A stretch of DNA of 64,000 bases from Serinus canaria (taxonomy: Eukaryota; Chordata; Aves; Passeriformes; Fringillidae). The position numbers and the translations under genes were made by a program. The stretch covers positions 27,405,245 through 27,469,244 of the forward strand of contig NC_066316.1 of the NCBI RefSeq assembly GCF_022539315.1, in the 5' to 3' direction. This document shows positions 51,843-64,000 of the stretch, one piece after another (the first letter of the stretch is position 1; every line of letters starts with the position of its first letter). Below the pieces are notes generated by a model. It saw only the letters and a list, made by a program, of their open reading frames with translations. It did not search any database and was not told the origin of the DNA.

Positions 51843-51848
51843 CCTTGA
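51843..51848. repeat. target site duplication, right copy
   Basis: CCTTGA immediately after the right CA end of the LTR; identical to 51140-51145. Confidence 0.85.
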
Positions 51849-52740
51849 GTCATGCAGTTTAAATACTGTGCTTGTCACTGCCCTCTTGTCTTTGACATGA
51901 AAGTCAAAGTTCCTCAGTGTAAAATGAATATGTTTGTTGCTTCAGAGTCTATCACACAGTCTTAAGGACTGATATGGAGGCAGAGCTGGTCTTCTCTATT
52001 AAATGATCTTACACACCAAAACTGCCTCGAGGCTGGTGTGTGCCAGGTAGGGAGCCTGCTTTTCCTCAGCTGCTGGCTTTGGCCAGTGATTTACCTCTGT
52101 GTAAGGCAAGGGGTTATGGAGAGATAACCGAGTCAGAACAGTACTTTTCCATGATTTGCACTCCCATTGACAGAAAAAAACCAGTCAGTTTTAGGAAAAG
52201 TTTTTGACCGATAGATTTCTGGCTCCTCTCTGAACTTGGCTGCCAGTTGATGGCTGCTTCAGGAGCTGCTGTGATTATAGTTCAGTTCCTGTTGACAGTC
52301 GTGCACCTTATAACCTCTGCAGCTGGCAGCATTGGTGGCAGGCACAGCAGAGATGTCTGGGAATGAAGGAGGAGGAAAAATAAACAGCACACTTAGAACA
52401 GGATGTGACTGTCCTGCCTCTATGATTCATGTTCTGAGCAGCATCTCTTGGACCAGTACAGCCCAGTGACCAGGTCCTTGGGCCACTGGTTTCTCTTTGA
52501 GGTCCAGGAGACTTTTTGATATTGGTGTTATTTACAAGGTAACTGATTTTTGGCCTGTTTTTCAGGAACTCCTGTTCTTGGCTTTCTTGTGAGGTGAAAA
52601 TTTCTGCTTCAGCAAGGGCTCTCAAAGAGGCTTTGTAGTCCTGCAACATTCCCCTGAGATTTTGATGTAGGGGGATACAGCATGGGTAAATGAAGGTGGT
52701 ATAGAAGGTAATCTTATTCCCTAATGAGTTGCAGCTGGAC
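51849..52740. other. no gene recognised
   Basis: A minus-strand frame of 164 residues spans 52308-52802. Its middle (GMLQDYKASLRALAEAEIF, then SQESQEQEFLKNRP) is charged and coding-like, but no good splice sites bound it. Its ends are low-information and I do not recognise it. Confidence 0.3.
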
Positions 52741-52917
52741 CAATTACTAAAGATTAGAAGCAGGTGTGATCTTAACAGGCCACACCTGTATCCAATTAGC
52801 ACAAGAGGTATAAAAGAGTTGATTGGTGGGATCTGGAGTAAGAGGAGCTGGAGGACTGCTGCAAGGACCAGGAACGGTCAGTGCTTAGAGGAGCTGCCTG
52901 CGAGAAACATTGAGGAG
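52741..52917 (+). promoter_or_regulatory. candidate TATA promoter with first exon
   Basis: Two CCAAT-type words (ACCAATTA and TCCAATTA) and a CAGGTGTG/CACACCTG inverted repeat (52761-52768 / 52781-52788) lie upstream of a canonical TATAAAA at 52809-52815. Initiation would be expected near 52840. A donor, GAG/GTATGT, follows at 52918, giving a first exon of about 78 nt without an ATG. The compact layout also resembles an old LTR or other repeat-derived promoter. No termini or duplications were found. Confidence 0.25.
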
Positions 52918-55900
52918 GTATGTAGCTCTGGGGTTATAAAATCCTTGCCCTATAATGATGTTAGAACCCATGCTAAGATAACATTTTGATGTAAAAATCA
53001 TTTAAAATTAGAGGCTGCCTCATTTTACAGTATTTCCTGTAGAGCTGGTCTGTGCATTTATGAGGGAGAAATGTAGTGAGGTTTCTGGTGAAATCATCTG
53101 GTGTCTACTTCCATACAGTGCCAAGGTCTCCCTTCTCCCATGCTGTCTTCTGCTTCAGCTTTAGTATTTTCTGGCTCCTGAATAGTTACAGAGCTTTGTC
53201 CGGGAGCTTTTGGGGTGGCACATCTCTGAGGGCACCAGAGAGGCTGCAAGAGTGAATCTCACAGTCTCTGTAGGGTTGTAGGTCTGTCCATACCTCTGGG
53301 GAAGGCTAGGGCCCCTGTAAAGGGATAGAATCTGCAAAGCCAAATAAGGGGAAAATTTTAGGGTCACTCAATGTTCAAGAACTCCTCACCATGATTGCAC
53401 TGCATGAGTGGAGAGAGAAAAAAAAGCCTGCCTGGAACAGAGCAGCAGATAAAAAAAGATCTGAACTCTCCTAACAGTATCCTATCTCAGATAATCTTTT
53501 TATATTGCATTGATTTCCTTAGGCAGAAGATTTAAATGAATTGTAATGATTTTAGTTTCTGCTACCCTTGCATATTGCTGCAATTACCTGCACGGTCTCT
53601 TAGTTGCCCTGCTGCCATCACAGAGCTGAAAAATTTAATAATGGTTCAACCAAAACCTGCTTATCCTGTGTTTGTGTCTGATAGATCAGTATCCCGTGGA
53701 ATGAGCACCTCTGATATTTAGATAGAATTAATTTCATACTCCTACCCAAACAAGATCTGCTCCCCACTTATCAAAGATGATCCAAGGCGAATTTTAGATG
53801 GAACTTGTAGTGGCTTTTCCTTCAGGTAAATTCTACTGTATTTGCACAAGTCTGTCTAACTCAAGTGATTTCATCTAGTACTGTACTAAAGGCTGTGTTG
53901 AATTATTGAAGAAAAATGTATCTAATCTGGGGTCAAGGTGTTACAAATCAAAGGCAGCATTCAGACAAAACATCCTAGCTACAGGCTAGGCTGAATGGAT
54001 AACTCAGGAACTTTAATCCCAAAATTAGAGATTGAGCAAAGGAGTATTTTTATTAATTTTTAGGTGTTATGAGGGCATGCCTTTTTAGCCTGTATCCCTC
54101 AAAAGAAGAGGTGTCACAATCTGCACTAATGCTAGAAACAGCCCTAACAGCTGTATTGCTGGAGGGCTTTTTCAGGTTAGCATTTCTGCAAGTCACTGCA
54201 TTGTGCTGCTTGGATTTACTTTGCCTGGCACCAGCACACAAAGGGTGGCCCAACTCTGCTGCCTGGAGGACCTCAGTCACATGAGATGCTCTGATACTTT
54301 CTCACCAGGAGTTTCTACTCTCTTTTAGCTGGCACTCCAAACTGATTGAATTTAATGAGAGTTTTTCCACTGACATCATGACTTTGATTTATTCCCTTAG
54401 TACATAACACATTGTTTCAAATGTGAGTCTTAATATCCTCATTCAGTCTGCAGCTCTTCCAAGTTAAATACCAATAAACAGAGAGAAGGAAAAAATCCAC
54501 AAGACAAGTTCAAGAGATTGCTTTGTGTCTGCTAGAGGCAACCCTTGACTAATGTGAAGAAGCAGTAGGAGAGGGTGTCTTTGGCCTAGGAATTCGGAGT
54601 CTGAGGGACTCTTTCCAGGGAGGATGTTGCACAGCTGAGTTATTTTGTATCAGAAATGGCAACTAAACCTCTCGTGCAATAGTTAGACCAGTCAGAATGC
54701 AAGTGGAATAAAAACCTTGTATGTTTATGTTAATGAAATCTGTCAGCCACAGTATTTTTCTTCTATTTTTAGTGTGGTTTTTTGAAGAAATGAGGCTTTT
54801 ACAGTTGCCATGGTTGTCTGTCCATCTGTTGGTCCCCCCCCACTCTTTCATGTAACTTTTCAAACTGTCAGCAAATTTCAGCCAATCTGGAAAGAAAGGA
54901 AAACCTCTCAAAGACATTACCATTTTTATGATTTTCATGAAGTCTGGTGGAAATTTTCCAAAGGCTTGATTAATGCCACCTCAAGGTAAAGCTGTGATCG
55001 TTCAGCCATTGTCCTTCCATTTTGTCCCAAATGTACAAAAGCCATCTGCCCTCTCATAGTGTGAAAGATTTTAAACCAGTTAGAGCATAAGGTGCTTCTT
55101 GCTTGCCTCAAAGCAATGGAAAAGTAAAGGTTTTGGGAGCCAAAGATGTCACTGGAGCCAGGTAACTACAGGGTGTCAAATGGGAAATAGAAATAATTGA
55201 GACCACCAGGGTGACTAGGTGACAGCAGTAAGGGAGGGGTGCCTATAAGGTGTCATTCACTGTCAGTTTTAATGGACATGACCATTTTTGAAGGATGAGT
55301 AAACATCAGAAAACTTGAGTGTTGTCAGTGAGGGGTACAGAGTAAACCCAAATGTGTAATAGGGTGGTAGGAAGCCGGTTTCAGCAGTGTTGTGGGGTTA
55401 TGTAACAAATCCATAGGAAGCTGAGTTTCATTAGCTCAACTGCTGACAGAAAAACTTGTCTGAGTGAGCTTTTTGTTGGCAGGGACGAGGGAATGACTGA
55501 AGTTATTCAGAAAATATGCTCTCATGATTTCTTTGGGGCTGTGCAATTGCACTGATAGAGATAGCAACTCTTTTTCATGATAAATGATGGCCAGAAAGCA
55601 TAACTACCCTCTGCTGCTGCCTTCCTGGCAACACCCACTGGCTTTCCTTGTTTCCAGAACTCTTTCTTCATAAAAGGACAATTGTCCTGCTATGCCACAA
55701 AGGTGGAGCTGCAGTGATTAAAGGAGTTTTTGTGAGCAGCTCCTTGGATGATGTGAGGAGGACCCTGCTTTAGGACTCTGGGGAAGCTTGTGTTGCTTGG
55801 ATGGCAATCAGCGTGCCTTGGTGGATGGATGAAGCCCTGGCTGCCTGTGTATCGTTAGGGAGCTCCAAGAGTCAATTCAGTCCAGACAGTAAACAATGAA

Positions 55901-58900
55901 TTGCTGACACTTTCAGCTCTGCAAGAGCTCAGAAATACCAGCGTGCACATCTGAGCCGTATCACTGGAAGCACGCAAGGATTACATTCTTTTGGTGATGG
56001 CTGCGTTTTTATGTGAATAATCTGATGGGAGCCTGATGGTGTCCAACACATCCATTCTTGCCTTGTGGTTCTTTTGCCATCTCAAATGTTGTTAGTTTTA
56101 ATGACACAATTATCCTTTATATATTCAGTTAGACATGTGGGCTGCATCCTGTTGTCCCATCTGCCCCCCCAACCCTTTTTTTTTTTAATTATAATTAGTT
56201 TCCCTGAGAGGCAGTGGCGTTAATGCTTGGGTAGTTTTCTGAGAAGCTGGATCTGAAAGAAGCTTTTGGGAAACGACAATTATATGTCCATGGCTTTTAT
56301 TTGGTATGCTTTATTTTAGTCTTTGTCTAGGCTGAAAGCTCTTGTTGACTGGCAGAAGCTGCATTGAATCAGTGAAATTAGGCAATTTGAGTGTCATACC
56401 ACCTCAGTCATACAAAGGACTTGTATACTGACTGACAGTAAAATGCAATTTTTTGCTGAATTTATACAAAATACTGGTGGAAAAAAAAAATTAATACTCA
56501 TTTCCCCTTATTCTCCAGGTCATTGATTGAATCCACATAAATTTTTGCTGAGCTTTAATAGAAGTTTATACGCTATGAACGGAAAATTTTGTCATGTTTG
56601 TATCAAGATGTACTATTTAATCAGTGTATCTCAGCAAGCAGAAAAAAATTACTAGTGGCTTGGAAATGACTTTGAAATCTTCTTTTATATTCCCCTTTCT
56701 GTTGTCAGCCCAAGGTGGCCCATGTCTGTCTTGAGGATCTTGTCTTACCCCATAAAATCCACTCCAGGACTACCTCTATGGATGCATAGGGACTCTGCAG
56801 TGGGTTTAAACAGTAGGAAAAGAAAACATCTATAGAAACTTGTCAGAGGTCATATAAGCTGTTATCTTTTGAAGCTTGATATTTGCAGTTAGTTGCCCTT
56901 TTGTGGTGTCTTGGTTTCATGGCATCATTGGGAAAAAACAAAAGAAAACAACTGTACCTTACAGTTTGTAAGGTACAAGTGGGAATCACTGAGGTGAGGG
57001 CTCCCAGCACCAAGGGAAAACCTGTGGATTTACCTGTAGTTTTTAGTGCCTTTTTGCACAACAAATCTAAGGAAGTTTCAAGAGCGGATGAGAGGTCTTG
57101 TATGCTCTGCCTGAGTGGAAAGTTTTATTATTATACTGGAATCATTAAGAGAAGCATTTTATTTCCAAGACAGAATGGGGACACATCTCCCTCCATCCTC
57201 TCATAGTGCAGGGAACAACACTGACTCCTGCTACGCTGACTAAGGCAGCTTCCCTCTCTCCCTCCCTCCCACTGGAGGCTGCTTGCTTGCCTACTGTGCT
57301 CCTTCCAAGAGACACAATGGGGATAACGTGAGGTGTTGCTTCTCCTCAGCAGCTGGTTTGGCCAGTGTGGGACCCCTAGGGAAAGTCAAGCACTGCCCTG
57401 ACTCTGCTCCCCTCACTTATGTCTCTGCCTGGCCCTGGCTGCTGAGGAGCAGCAGAGGGCCCCTGCAGGCCAGCATATTACTTGAATTAACAGGGAGAGC
57501 AATCAGTATTTCTTCTAAGTTGTTTCACCCCTCAAGTTAAGCTCAGCTTCAAGGTAGGACAAAGACAGGGTTTCCATCACTTCTGGGAGCAACTATTTCT
57601 CTCCAAGAAAGCCTACAGCAGCTAGAAATGAAAAAAAAAAAAAGAAGCCCTTGTAGGTCCCTTGTTTAATCTCTGGTTCTTGCGATTTTTTTCTTTTCTT
57701 TTTTTTAGCTATTTTTGGGAATGATGTGTCTATGCTAGTTTTACCTGTCCCTTGTGAAGAGTTTCCAATCCCTTATTTTAAATGAAGTAGTATTCCCAGA
57801 TGAAAAGGCTAATCTACTGGCAAAGTCAGTGATATCATTTGTTTATATAGATTCTGTGCTACTAGAAAGTGGGAGTGGGGAGAGAAGAAAATTCCTTCAC
57901 CATCTTGTACTTTTTACTTGTCAAGCTGTATATGCTGTCAGTGAAGCTGTGCTCTGGAATGGTCAGGGATGGTGTGGCCCCAAAAGGTTGTTGGTAGGGA
58001 AGAGGAGTTAGGGTATCTGCACTCTGGCTTGAAGGAGTGTGCTACGTGGTTCTCATTTCTGCAGGCATGATTAAAATGAAAGGAAAAAAAATAATCTTGG
58101 CTCTAGAAGTGGGAACCACACAGATGTAAACTGAATGCGACATTGATTTTATTTTTGCTTGTATATCACCACTTCCTGTGACCTGAAGGACAGATTTGTC
58201 TCAGTTTTCTACAGCACAGGCAAAGACATTAATTACCCTTTTCAGAAATAATAGAAGAAAAGTACCATATTCAGTGTTTCATTATATACTTTCTGTGTTT
58301 TACTTCAGGTGAGTCTAGCAGCTTTCCAAAATCCCAGATCTGTTGGAGATTTTATCCATTCCTTTCTTGAAAGATGAGGATCCCAAGCATTTTCTCAAAC
58401 TGATTGATGTCACCTCTCAAATCCAGGGAAGACAAAGGCACAGACCATGAGGAAAGCACAAGTGACCTTTTGTGCATTTATATATGTTACATGACCCTGT
58501 TTGGTCATGAGATTCATAGATGCCAGTTTCCTTCCCAGTCAGGGGACTCCACACATCCATGTGCATGGCCAGAAAGATTTCTGTTGTGTCATTAAACACA
58601 CATCATCTGTCTCTGTTTCCTGAGGATGGATTCTCCTAGGGGCCCAAAAGCCCTGCCAGCTGGATGGGTGCCTTGGTGGTGTTTCATGGCACTGCAGAGG
58701 GTATTTCCATCAGCTGTCCATGCCTCAGTAGCTCACAGCCCCTTCTTATGTGTGTGGGCTCTTGCTCTACTCACTTTCCCTGCATTTTCACCTTCACACA
58801 GCATGCAGGCATCAGCAGGCATCAGCCTGGTGCTGATTGCCTCCTTCCACTGGCTGTGCTGCAGCTCTCCACCAGCAGAGGTGGAGAGCCTTAGCCTGGA

Positions 58901-61900
58901 AAGCCAGGCACTTCACATGGTGCCTTAACATGGGGTTACCAGGATGAATAGGCTCCAGTTTCACTTCCAAGGAACTGAGTTCAAATTTTGGTTGCAGAGG
59001 GAATTATGTTTAAAGATCTCTTAGGCCCTTGGGAAACTTTCCAGTTTCTGGGGTTATCAGTGCTTAATCACACCCTCAGCCCAGTGCAGGGTTCTCTCTC
59101 AAGATAGGGCTTGTTCAGGGTCTTTTATGGATTTTTTGTTTGCATGCTTTGCTTTTTAACTGGGACTCTTTTGCAACTTAATTTGTTTGTTAAAGGTATC
59201 TGCTTTCAGAATATTGCTGAGAGTTTTTTATGTAGAGAAAGTTAAACAAAAGTTAAACTTTCCTCCTGGTTAAAAGATACATGACACCAGAAAATGTAAT
59301 TGGGAGAGGGAGCTAGAAGCACAGAGGAGAATGGGGAACATGTTGACATAAGACACAGTTGACATATGACATTCAGAGGAATTTTTTAATTTACATTCTT
59401 TGGACTTTGCTTATTACATGAGTCTTACATTTAGCTAGTGCAGCGAGGGATGGAAGTATCAGAGCTGGAATAGACATCTTTTTGCTTGCTTTTGCATATC
59501 TCCCATACTCAGAGGTATAGTTATGCTTTTGAAGGAGGAGTTCATCCAGAAATGTAAGGTATGACAAATGCATCAGCCCCTGCCTGCACCTTGACATGTG
59601 AGTTCTCAACACAAAAGTTCTCCATTTATGACACAACAGGAACATATTTTGTTCTGCTCTAGTAGCAGCACTCAATTGAGTGTTACTGGCTTGTTGGGAA
59701 ATTAGATGATTTGTCTGAAGCTCTAGGCAAGAGACACATTTTTAAAAGAAGAGTAGAGTGTTCAAGTGATGCCAGCATTCACAATCTGTAAATTATAGAT
59801 GAGGTGCACTGAGCAAACAGTGTGTTATCTCTCCAAATGCTTCAATTTCTGCACATTTTGGCAACTTCTTTAAAGAAGGCAAGAGCTGAACTGTCAGCAC
59901 TGATTTTAGTTTTGCAGTGCTATGGCTTTCTATTTATAGTGGTCATGAAAGAGGTCCTGAAGGCAGCATTTCTTGTCAGTGAATTAAAGATTCCCTCATA
60001 TCTGCAATGTTTACTTTAATTTGAATATTTTTCATGGTTAATGAAAAATAGCCTGAGAAAGAGGGAGTAAACAAAGTTTTTTGGGTCTGAAAGTTTTTTG
60101 CATCTTCTTATTAGTGGCCAAAATTAGAGCCCTGTTTGAGTGGCTACCATGCTCTGTGGATGCCAGCGTGGGAAGCTGCTCATTGCTGAGGGGATGTCAC
60201 TTTGTATGGTTATCTTGCAGCCTTGCACGTTAATGTGGAGACTCTGGCCTGTCTTGTTTATACCAACTGATCAAATGAAAAGCACCTACCTCAAATCCAA
60301 GGTGGCTTCCTGATGTCCCCCCTAAGTGGAGCAGGAGACAGCCCCAGCTAGGAAGAAGCAGTTCAGGGCTCTGGCAATGCTTCCAGCTGCAGAGCTGCCC
60401 ACTGCTCTCTGGGGCAGGAGCTGTGTTCTTGCCAGCCAGCCAAGCTCAAGTCACTTAATAAGCATCATGGGCTTCTCATATTTAGTTGCCAATGTATACC
60501 TTTGGGCAACATTCACGCTCTCCAGTGCCTGCTAATTAATTTGTTTTCTTACACTTTCCTGGGATTTGGATTGGCACCAAAGCCCCAAAGGGAAGATTCT
60601 AGCTGTCAAAAAGAGAATATTTATAATGAGTGTAAGGTGTAGATGGAAACCACACAGTTGTCATACAGCAGCTATGACATAAAAGATGCTATTTCTTCCA
60701 TGCTGTTTCCCATAAGGGAAAGAGATATTTTGGGAGGGCAGAAGATGTGATTACAGAAGACAGCTACATGGAAACTGTCACTGGATGCTCCACATGCTGA
60801 AATAGTGTGCAGGAACAAGGCTGTGAGAAACATTTTAATAAATATCAAGTCCATGGATGACTAACAAAAATATGTAAGTATTGATTAAACATGTCTGGCT
60901 AGCCTATGCCACATTGTCCAGTTGAGGAGCACAAAATTCATAGTGGGAAGGTGAGGTTGTCTTCCTGGACCTGAAACTACTATTTTCTAAGGCCTCAAAT
61001 TGTATTTTCCTCTGATTTCATATCCTTCAGACCAGCAACAAGTGCCTCAGCTTCCTCATTTCATAAATGCTGCTGTTTGCTAACATAATCCCAGACCACT
61101 GATTATTAGCTATATATGGGACCCAGGACTGAGTATTATGGAAGTCTGAGATATTAATTAATCATCATTGGTTTTAGGTTGCTGGCCCTTTGCTGAGTGA
61201 TAGCAGACTTTGCAGCCCTGTGGGAGCCCTGTATAGAGACCAAGATTCCCTTTCTGTGTCTGGGACTTCTCCCATCAGCCTCAGAGCCCTGGTGCTCAGG
61301 GTTTGCCTGCTGTGGTGCCACCCCTGCTCCCAGGCCCTGCACCCTCACACCTCGTGCCAGGATCCCACAGGCTTAGTAATGAACTATAGGACAGCACCTC
61401 TTCAAATCTGGAATTTATCTTATGCAATCTGATGACCATGCAGAGCAATCCTAGCACGTAGCATCTTTCTCTGCAATGGCACCACATCATGGGTCTGTGT
61501 ATCAAGGAGCCCCTTGTGCTCCCTGTTGTCAGCAGATACAGTGAGCTCTACCCAGCTGCTCCTGCAACATCCTGTTTTCCTCATGATGCTTCAGGGAATC
61601 TCTGAAAGCTTCAGAAGTGCCCTAGTAATGGTTTAAGAGAAGTAAGTAAATCAGTTTTAAATATGCCGTACTACTGAAGAGGATCTGAATGATGAAACAA
61701 AAGACAAAAGTGAGCAGGTGACCAGTAAATGGCCAAGGACATAAAATAGGCTGAGGTACAGCTCATTTGGCACCTGCAAGTCCTCTGTGTTGAGTGCAAA
61801 CCCTTGTGAGGCAGAAACCAACACCTCAAGCCTCCTTGCAACGAGTGGAGTTGCAGGGAGGTGGTGGCAGTCATTTGTGTGACTGATTTTTCCTGTCCCC

Positions 61901-62507
61901 ACTGTGTAACTTCAGGAATACAAAGCTGTAGTCTCCGGGCCTGCACTGGAAATGCAGAGACAGCCCTTCCCTGGGATGCAGTGGGAGGTGTGGGGGCTGC
62001 CTCCTGCTCCGTTTTAGCAGGAGAACATCTCTACAGCTCCCCACACCACCTTCTGTAGAATGACAACCAACATATGACTTGGGATTGAAATCCTTGCAGC
62101 TGATGGAAAAACAATTAAGTCTCATTAAAATTCTACGTAGAGAGCCAAGAAAAGGAAGATAATGTCAGAGGAAAGGTGATACGTAGGACAGTACAGAGAA
62201 TTCTCTTAAGTTAAGCCTGTCATTAGGCAGGAGCACAGAAGGTGCTAATTGTACAGTGCATTTCATTCATCCCACAAAGAACAATTAACACTTTCCCTTC
62301 TGCCTGCACTGAAAGTAATTGATTCAATACATATGCTCTCTTGTTAAGGCAGGAGTTGTCTTATTCTGGGTCCTTATGTGCTGAAGAATTTTACTGCTGA
62401 GTTTCTTCACCTGCTGACTGTTGAAAAGGAAACATTATCAATCATGTGAATTGATGAATGCTGATTTCATTAATGTTTTTGTGTGTTTCCATCTCTTGCT
62501 GTTACAG
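52918..62507. other. no gene recognised, 9.6 kb
   Basis: No repeat family is recognised. Strong acceptor-like sites (for example at 57710 and 58240) lack a convincing in-frame partner. A/T homopolymers lie at 57630-57643 and 57685-57708. If the island at 52.8 kb and those at 62.5 kb belong together, this would be their intron; that is conjecture. Confidence 0.35.
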
Positions 62508-62548
62508 AAATTATTGACCCAAGGACAAGCATCAGAACTGGCTTTCAG
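62508..62548 (+). CDS. candidate coding exon A (unknown protein)
   Basis: The acceptor is strong (TGTTTCCATCTCTTGCTGTTACAG) and the donor is consensus (CAG then GTAAAC); the exon is 41 nt. In the frame that starts at its first base it reads KLLTQGQASELAF and ends 2 nt into a codon (AG). The next candidate exon starts with the single base A that completes AGA (Arg), so the phases agree across a 545-nt intron. A second frame (IIDPRTSIRTGFQ) is also open but would not join in frame to exon B. The gene is not recognised. A 41-nt stretch is easily open by chance; the case rests on the splice sites and on the partner. Confidence 0.3.
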
Positions 62549-63093
62549 GTAAACACGGGATTAGATACTACCCTAGATAGGGAAGAGCTGACCAGAGATT
62601 GCTCCTACCCTGGAAATCTTCAGAGATGTACTGGAAGGGATGGAGAACAGTGCAAACAAGGGCTTCTTGGGCCTATGTGGGCTTCCAGCAACCTAGAAGG
62701 TTGCTGGGGATTTTTTCTCAAGATTTATTTCCAGGCTGATTCGGTTATTGACAGAAAAAACAAAACTCTTACAATGTGTAGACTGCCTTGCTACCCTGAT
62801 CACTCCAGTCCTGAGCAGTATTGTTGTGACAGAATGACAACTGCTTTGCAAAGCAAGTCTTGGCCCCACCAGGTCCACTTTGAGTGTTTGCACACAGCTT
62901 CACTTTTAGGTTTGCACTTGAGTCTCCCGCTCTCCTCATGAAAATGAACTACAGGTGATTATCTTCACTTTCTTTTGAATTTGAGAAGATGTCATTGCAT
63001 CTTACTACCCAGCTGATGCTGTACTCCAGTGGTGACTATGCTCCAAGGCTGGGGTGAAGTGATCAATGTCTGTGTAGTCTTTCTTTTCTACAG

Positions 63094-63217
63094 AAATAAT
63101 TCAGATTCACTAGTTAAAGATTACAAAGCATCTGACATTGTTGGCTGCAGATTCTACAGAGAAAAATATGATACTCTACACACTCTGATACTTTTGCCAG
63201 AGTCTCTGCAAGAGAAG
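63094..63217 (+). CDS. candidate coding exon B (unknown protein)
   Basis: The acceptor (GTCTTTCTTTTCTACAG) and donor (GAGAAG then GTATGT) are both strong; the exon is 124 nt. Exactly one frame is open. It takes 1 nt to finish the arginine codon begun in exon A and ends on a codon boundary. The peptide contains DYKASDIVGCRFYREKYD, then TLHTLILLPESLQEK: charged, with aromatic residues, soluble-looking, with a possible amphipathic helix at the end. Together A and B give 55 codons. I recognise no domain. No further exon is clear before the window ends; a 21-nt in-frame island at 63281 was rejected. Confidence 0.35.
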
Positions 63218-64000
63218 GTATGTATCTACAAGCTCATCTACTTCGTGTTAACTGAAGTCCTTTATCCCAATTTCTGCCAGAGACAGCCCAAAGAACCACA
63301 GGTTGGTCTACCTGTGACTACATAGCCATGATTTGGACTTCAAATAAGTCCAAATTTTTGGACTTATTTTTGTTCATGGACTGCTCGCCGTCTATTGGTG
63401 AAGCTTATTTTCCTCTGAATGCACCAGGAAGAAAAAAGGCAATGAAATGTGATAATCAGGCAGGGGGAAGTAGGGAAGGAGGTGCCTTTGGTGCTTTGCT
63501 GAAGGTTAAAGTGGATGTGGTTGCTGGTGGTAGAGTATTGGTAGGTCCAGAGGGATGTCTGTGAGGTGTGAGCAGTGATGTGTTCAGGGGTGAACGCATG
63601 CAGACTGCCACTCTAGGAGATGCTCTGTCAAGCAATGAAGAAGTCCTGGTTTTTTGGAGTCAAGGAGCTGTTGGCTCATGGGATCAGGAAAGGTTTCAGG
63701 TATAGGTCACCATCCTGGATGTCTCCAGACAGTCTTACAGAGTGACAGAAACAGCTAGAGAATTTCTCAGGCAAATGAGGAGCAATTACCCATCCCAAAC
63801 TCTCCAACTGAGGTGCTTGTCTTGGTGTCATTTCCTTGTAAATTGAAACATGAAAGAAAGTCAATGAAACCAAAACCTGAAGGGTAATGATGCAAAAAAC
63901 AGAAGGAAGGGCTGGTCATAGCATTACAAAAGGACATTGTGATTTTAGACCCTATTGCCCTGTGTCAAATGAATATTGTCCATAAGAGTTGTGAATGGAA
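63218..64000. other. no gene recognised; perfect hairpin
   Basis: Contains the 13-bp perfect inverted repeat at 63342-63369. No repeat family or further exon is recognised. Confidence 0.4.
63342..63369. repeat. 13-bp perfect inverted repeat, 2-nt loop
   Basis: AAATAAGTCCAAA, TT, TTTGGACTTATTT. A third copy of TTTGGACTT lies just upstream at 63332-63340, so the hairpin may have arisen by template switching at that word. Confidence 0.92.

Noticed and set aside
51208..51843. 211-residue minus-strand open frame
   Set aside because: It lies in the solo LTR, reads through U3, R and U5, opens on a GTG and is rich in Pro, Ser and Leu from biased composition. No retroviral protein motif is present.
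52308..52802. 164-residue minus-strand frame
   Set aside because: The middle is coding-like but no acceptor-donor pair bounds it. It runs into the candidate promoter region and no homologue is recognised.
63281..63301. 21-nt in-frame microexon after candidate exon B
   Set aside because: It would need a 63-nt intron, shorter than usual for vertebrates, and its donor GTTGGT is weak.
1..64000. CRISPR arrays, bacterial operons, tRNA or rRNA genes
   Set aside because: No regularly spaced repeats, no cloverleaf A/B box pairs with flanking stems, no rRNA signatures. The sequence is eukaryotic.

Overview
This window reads as about 64 kb of AT-rich vertebrate nuclear DNA, most likely from a bird. 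Three things point there: chicken-repeat-1 (CR1) LINE tails of the avian type, degraded ancient amniote repeats (MIR-like and a palindromic relic), and one well preserved endogenous-retrovirus solo LTR with class II features. There are no operons, ribosome binding sites or densely packed reading frames. The longest open frames lie in repeats or have no coding character. The window is best read as an intron of a very large gene, or a gene-poor intergenic stretch with a few possible exons.

Layout. 1-18 kb: unique-looking DNA with a possible MIR remnant (1.8 kb), a CR1 3' end on + (2.7-3.0 kb), an 18-bp tandem duplication (7.74 kb), a splice-bounded island (14.0 kb) and two ancient repeat relics (15.7 and 16.5 kb). 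18-20.3 kb: a repeat cluster. A + strand CR1 endonuclease-side fragment is split by about 1.07 kb of foreign DNA, abuts a - strand CR1 reverse-transcriptase fragment, and is followed by another CR1 3' tail. 20.3-51 kb: almost featureless. It holds a 26-nt poly-T, a two-exon non-coding candidate (24.8-25.3 kb) and a MIR-like SINE (37.6 kb). 51.15-51.84 kb: a solo LTR on the - strand, with TG...CA ends and a perfect 6-bp target duplication. 52.7-52.9 kb: a TATA box followed by a possible first exon and splice donor. 62.5-63.2 kb: two neighbouring + strand candidate coding exons with strong splice sites and matching phase; I do not recognise the protein.

No complete protein gene, tRNA, rRNA or CRISPR is supported. 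Exon calls rest on splice signals and open frame alone, and such islands arise by chance in a sequence this long, so confidences are low. The solo LTR and the CR1 fragments are the firmest calls.
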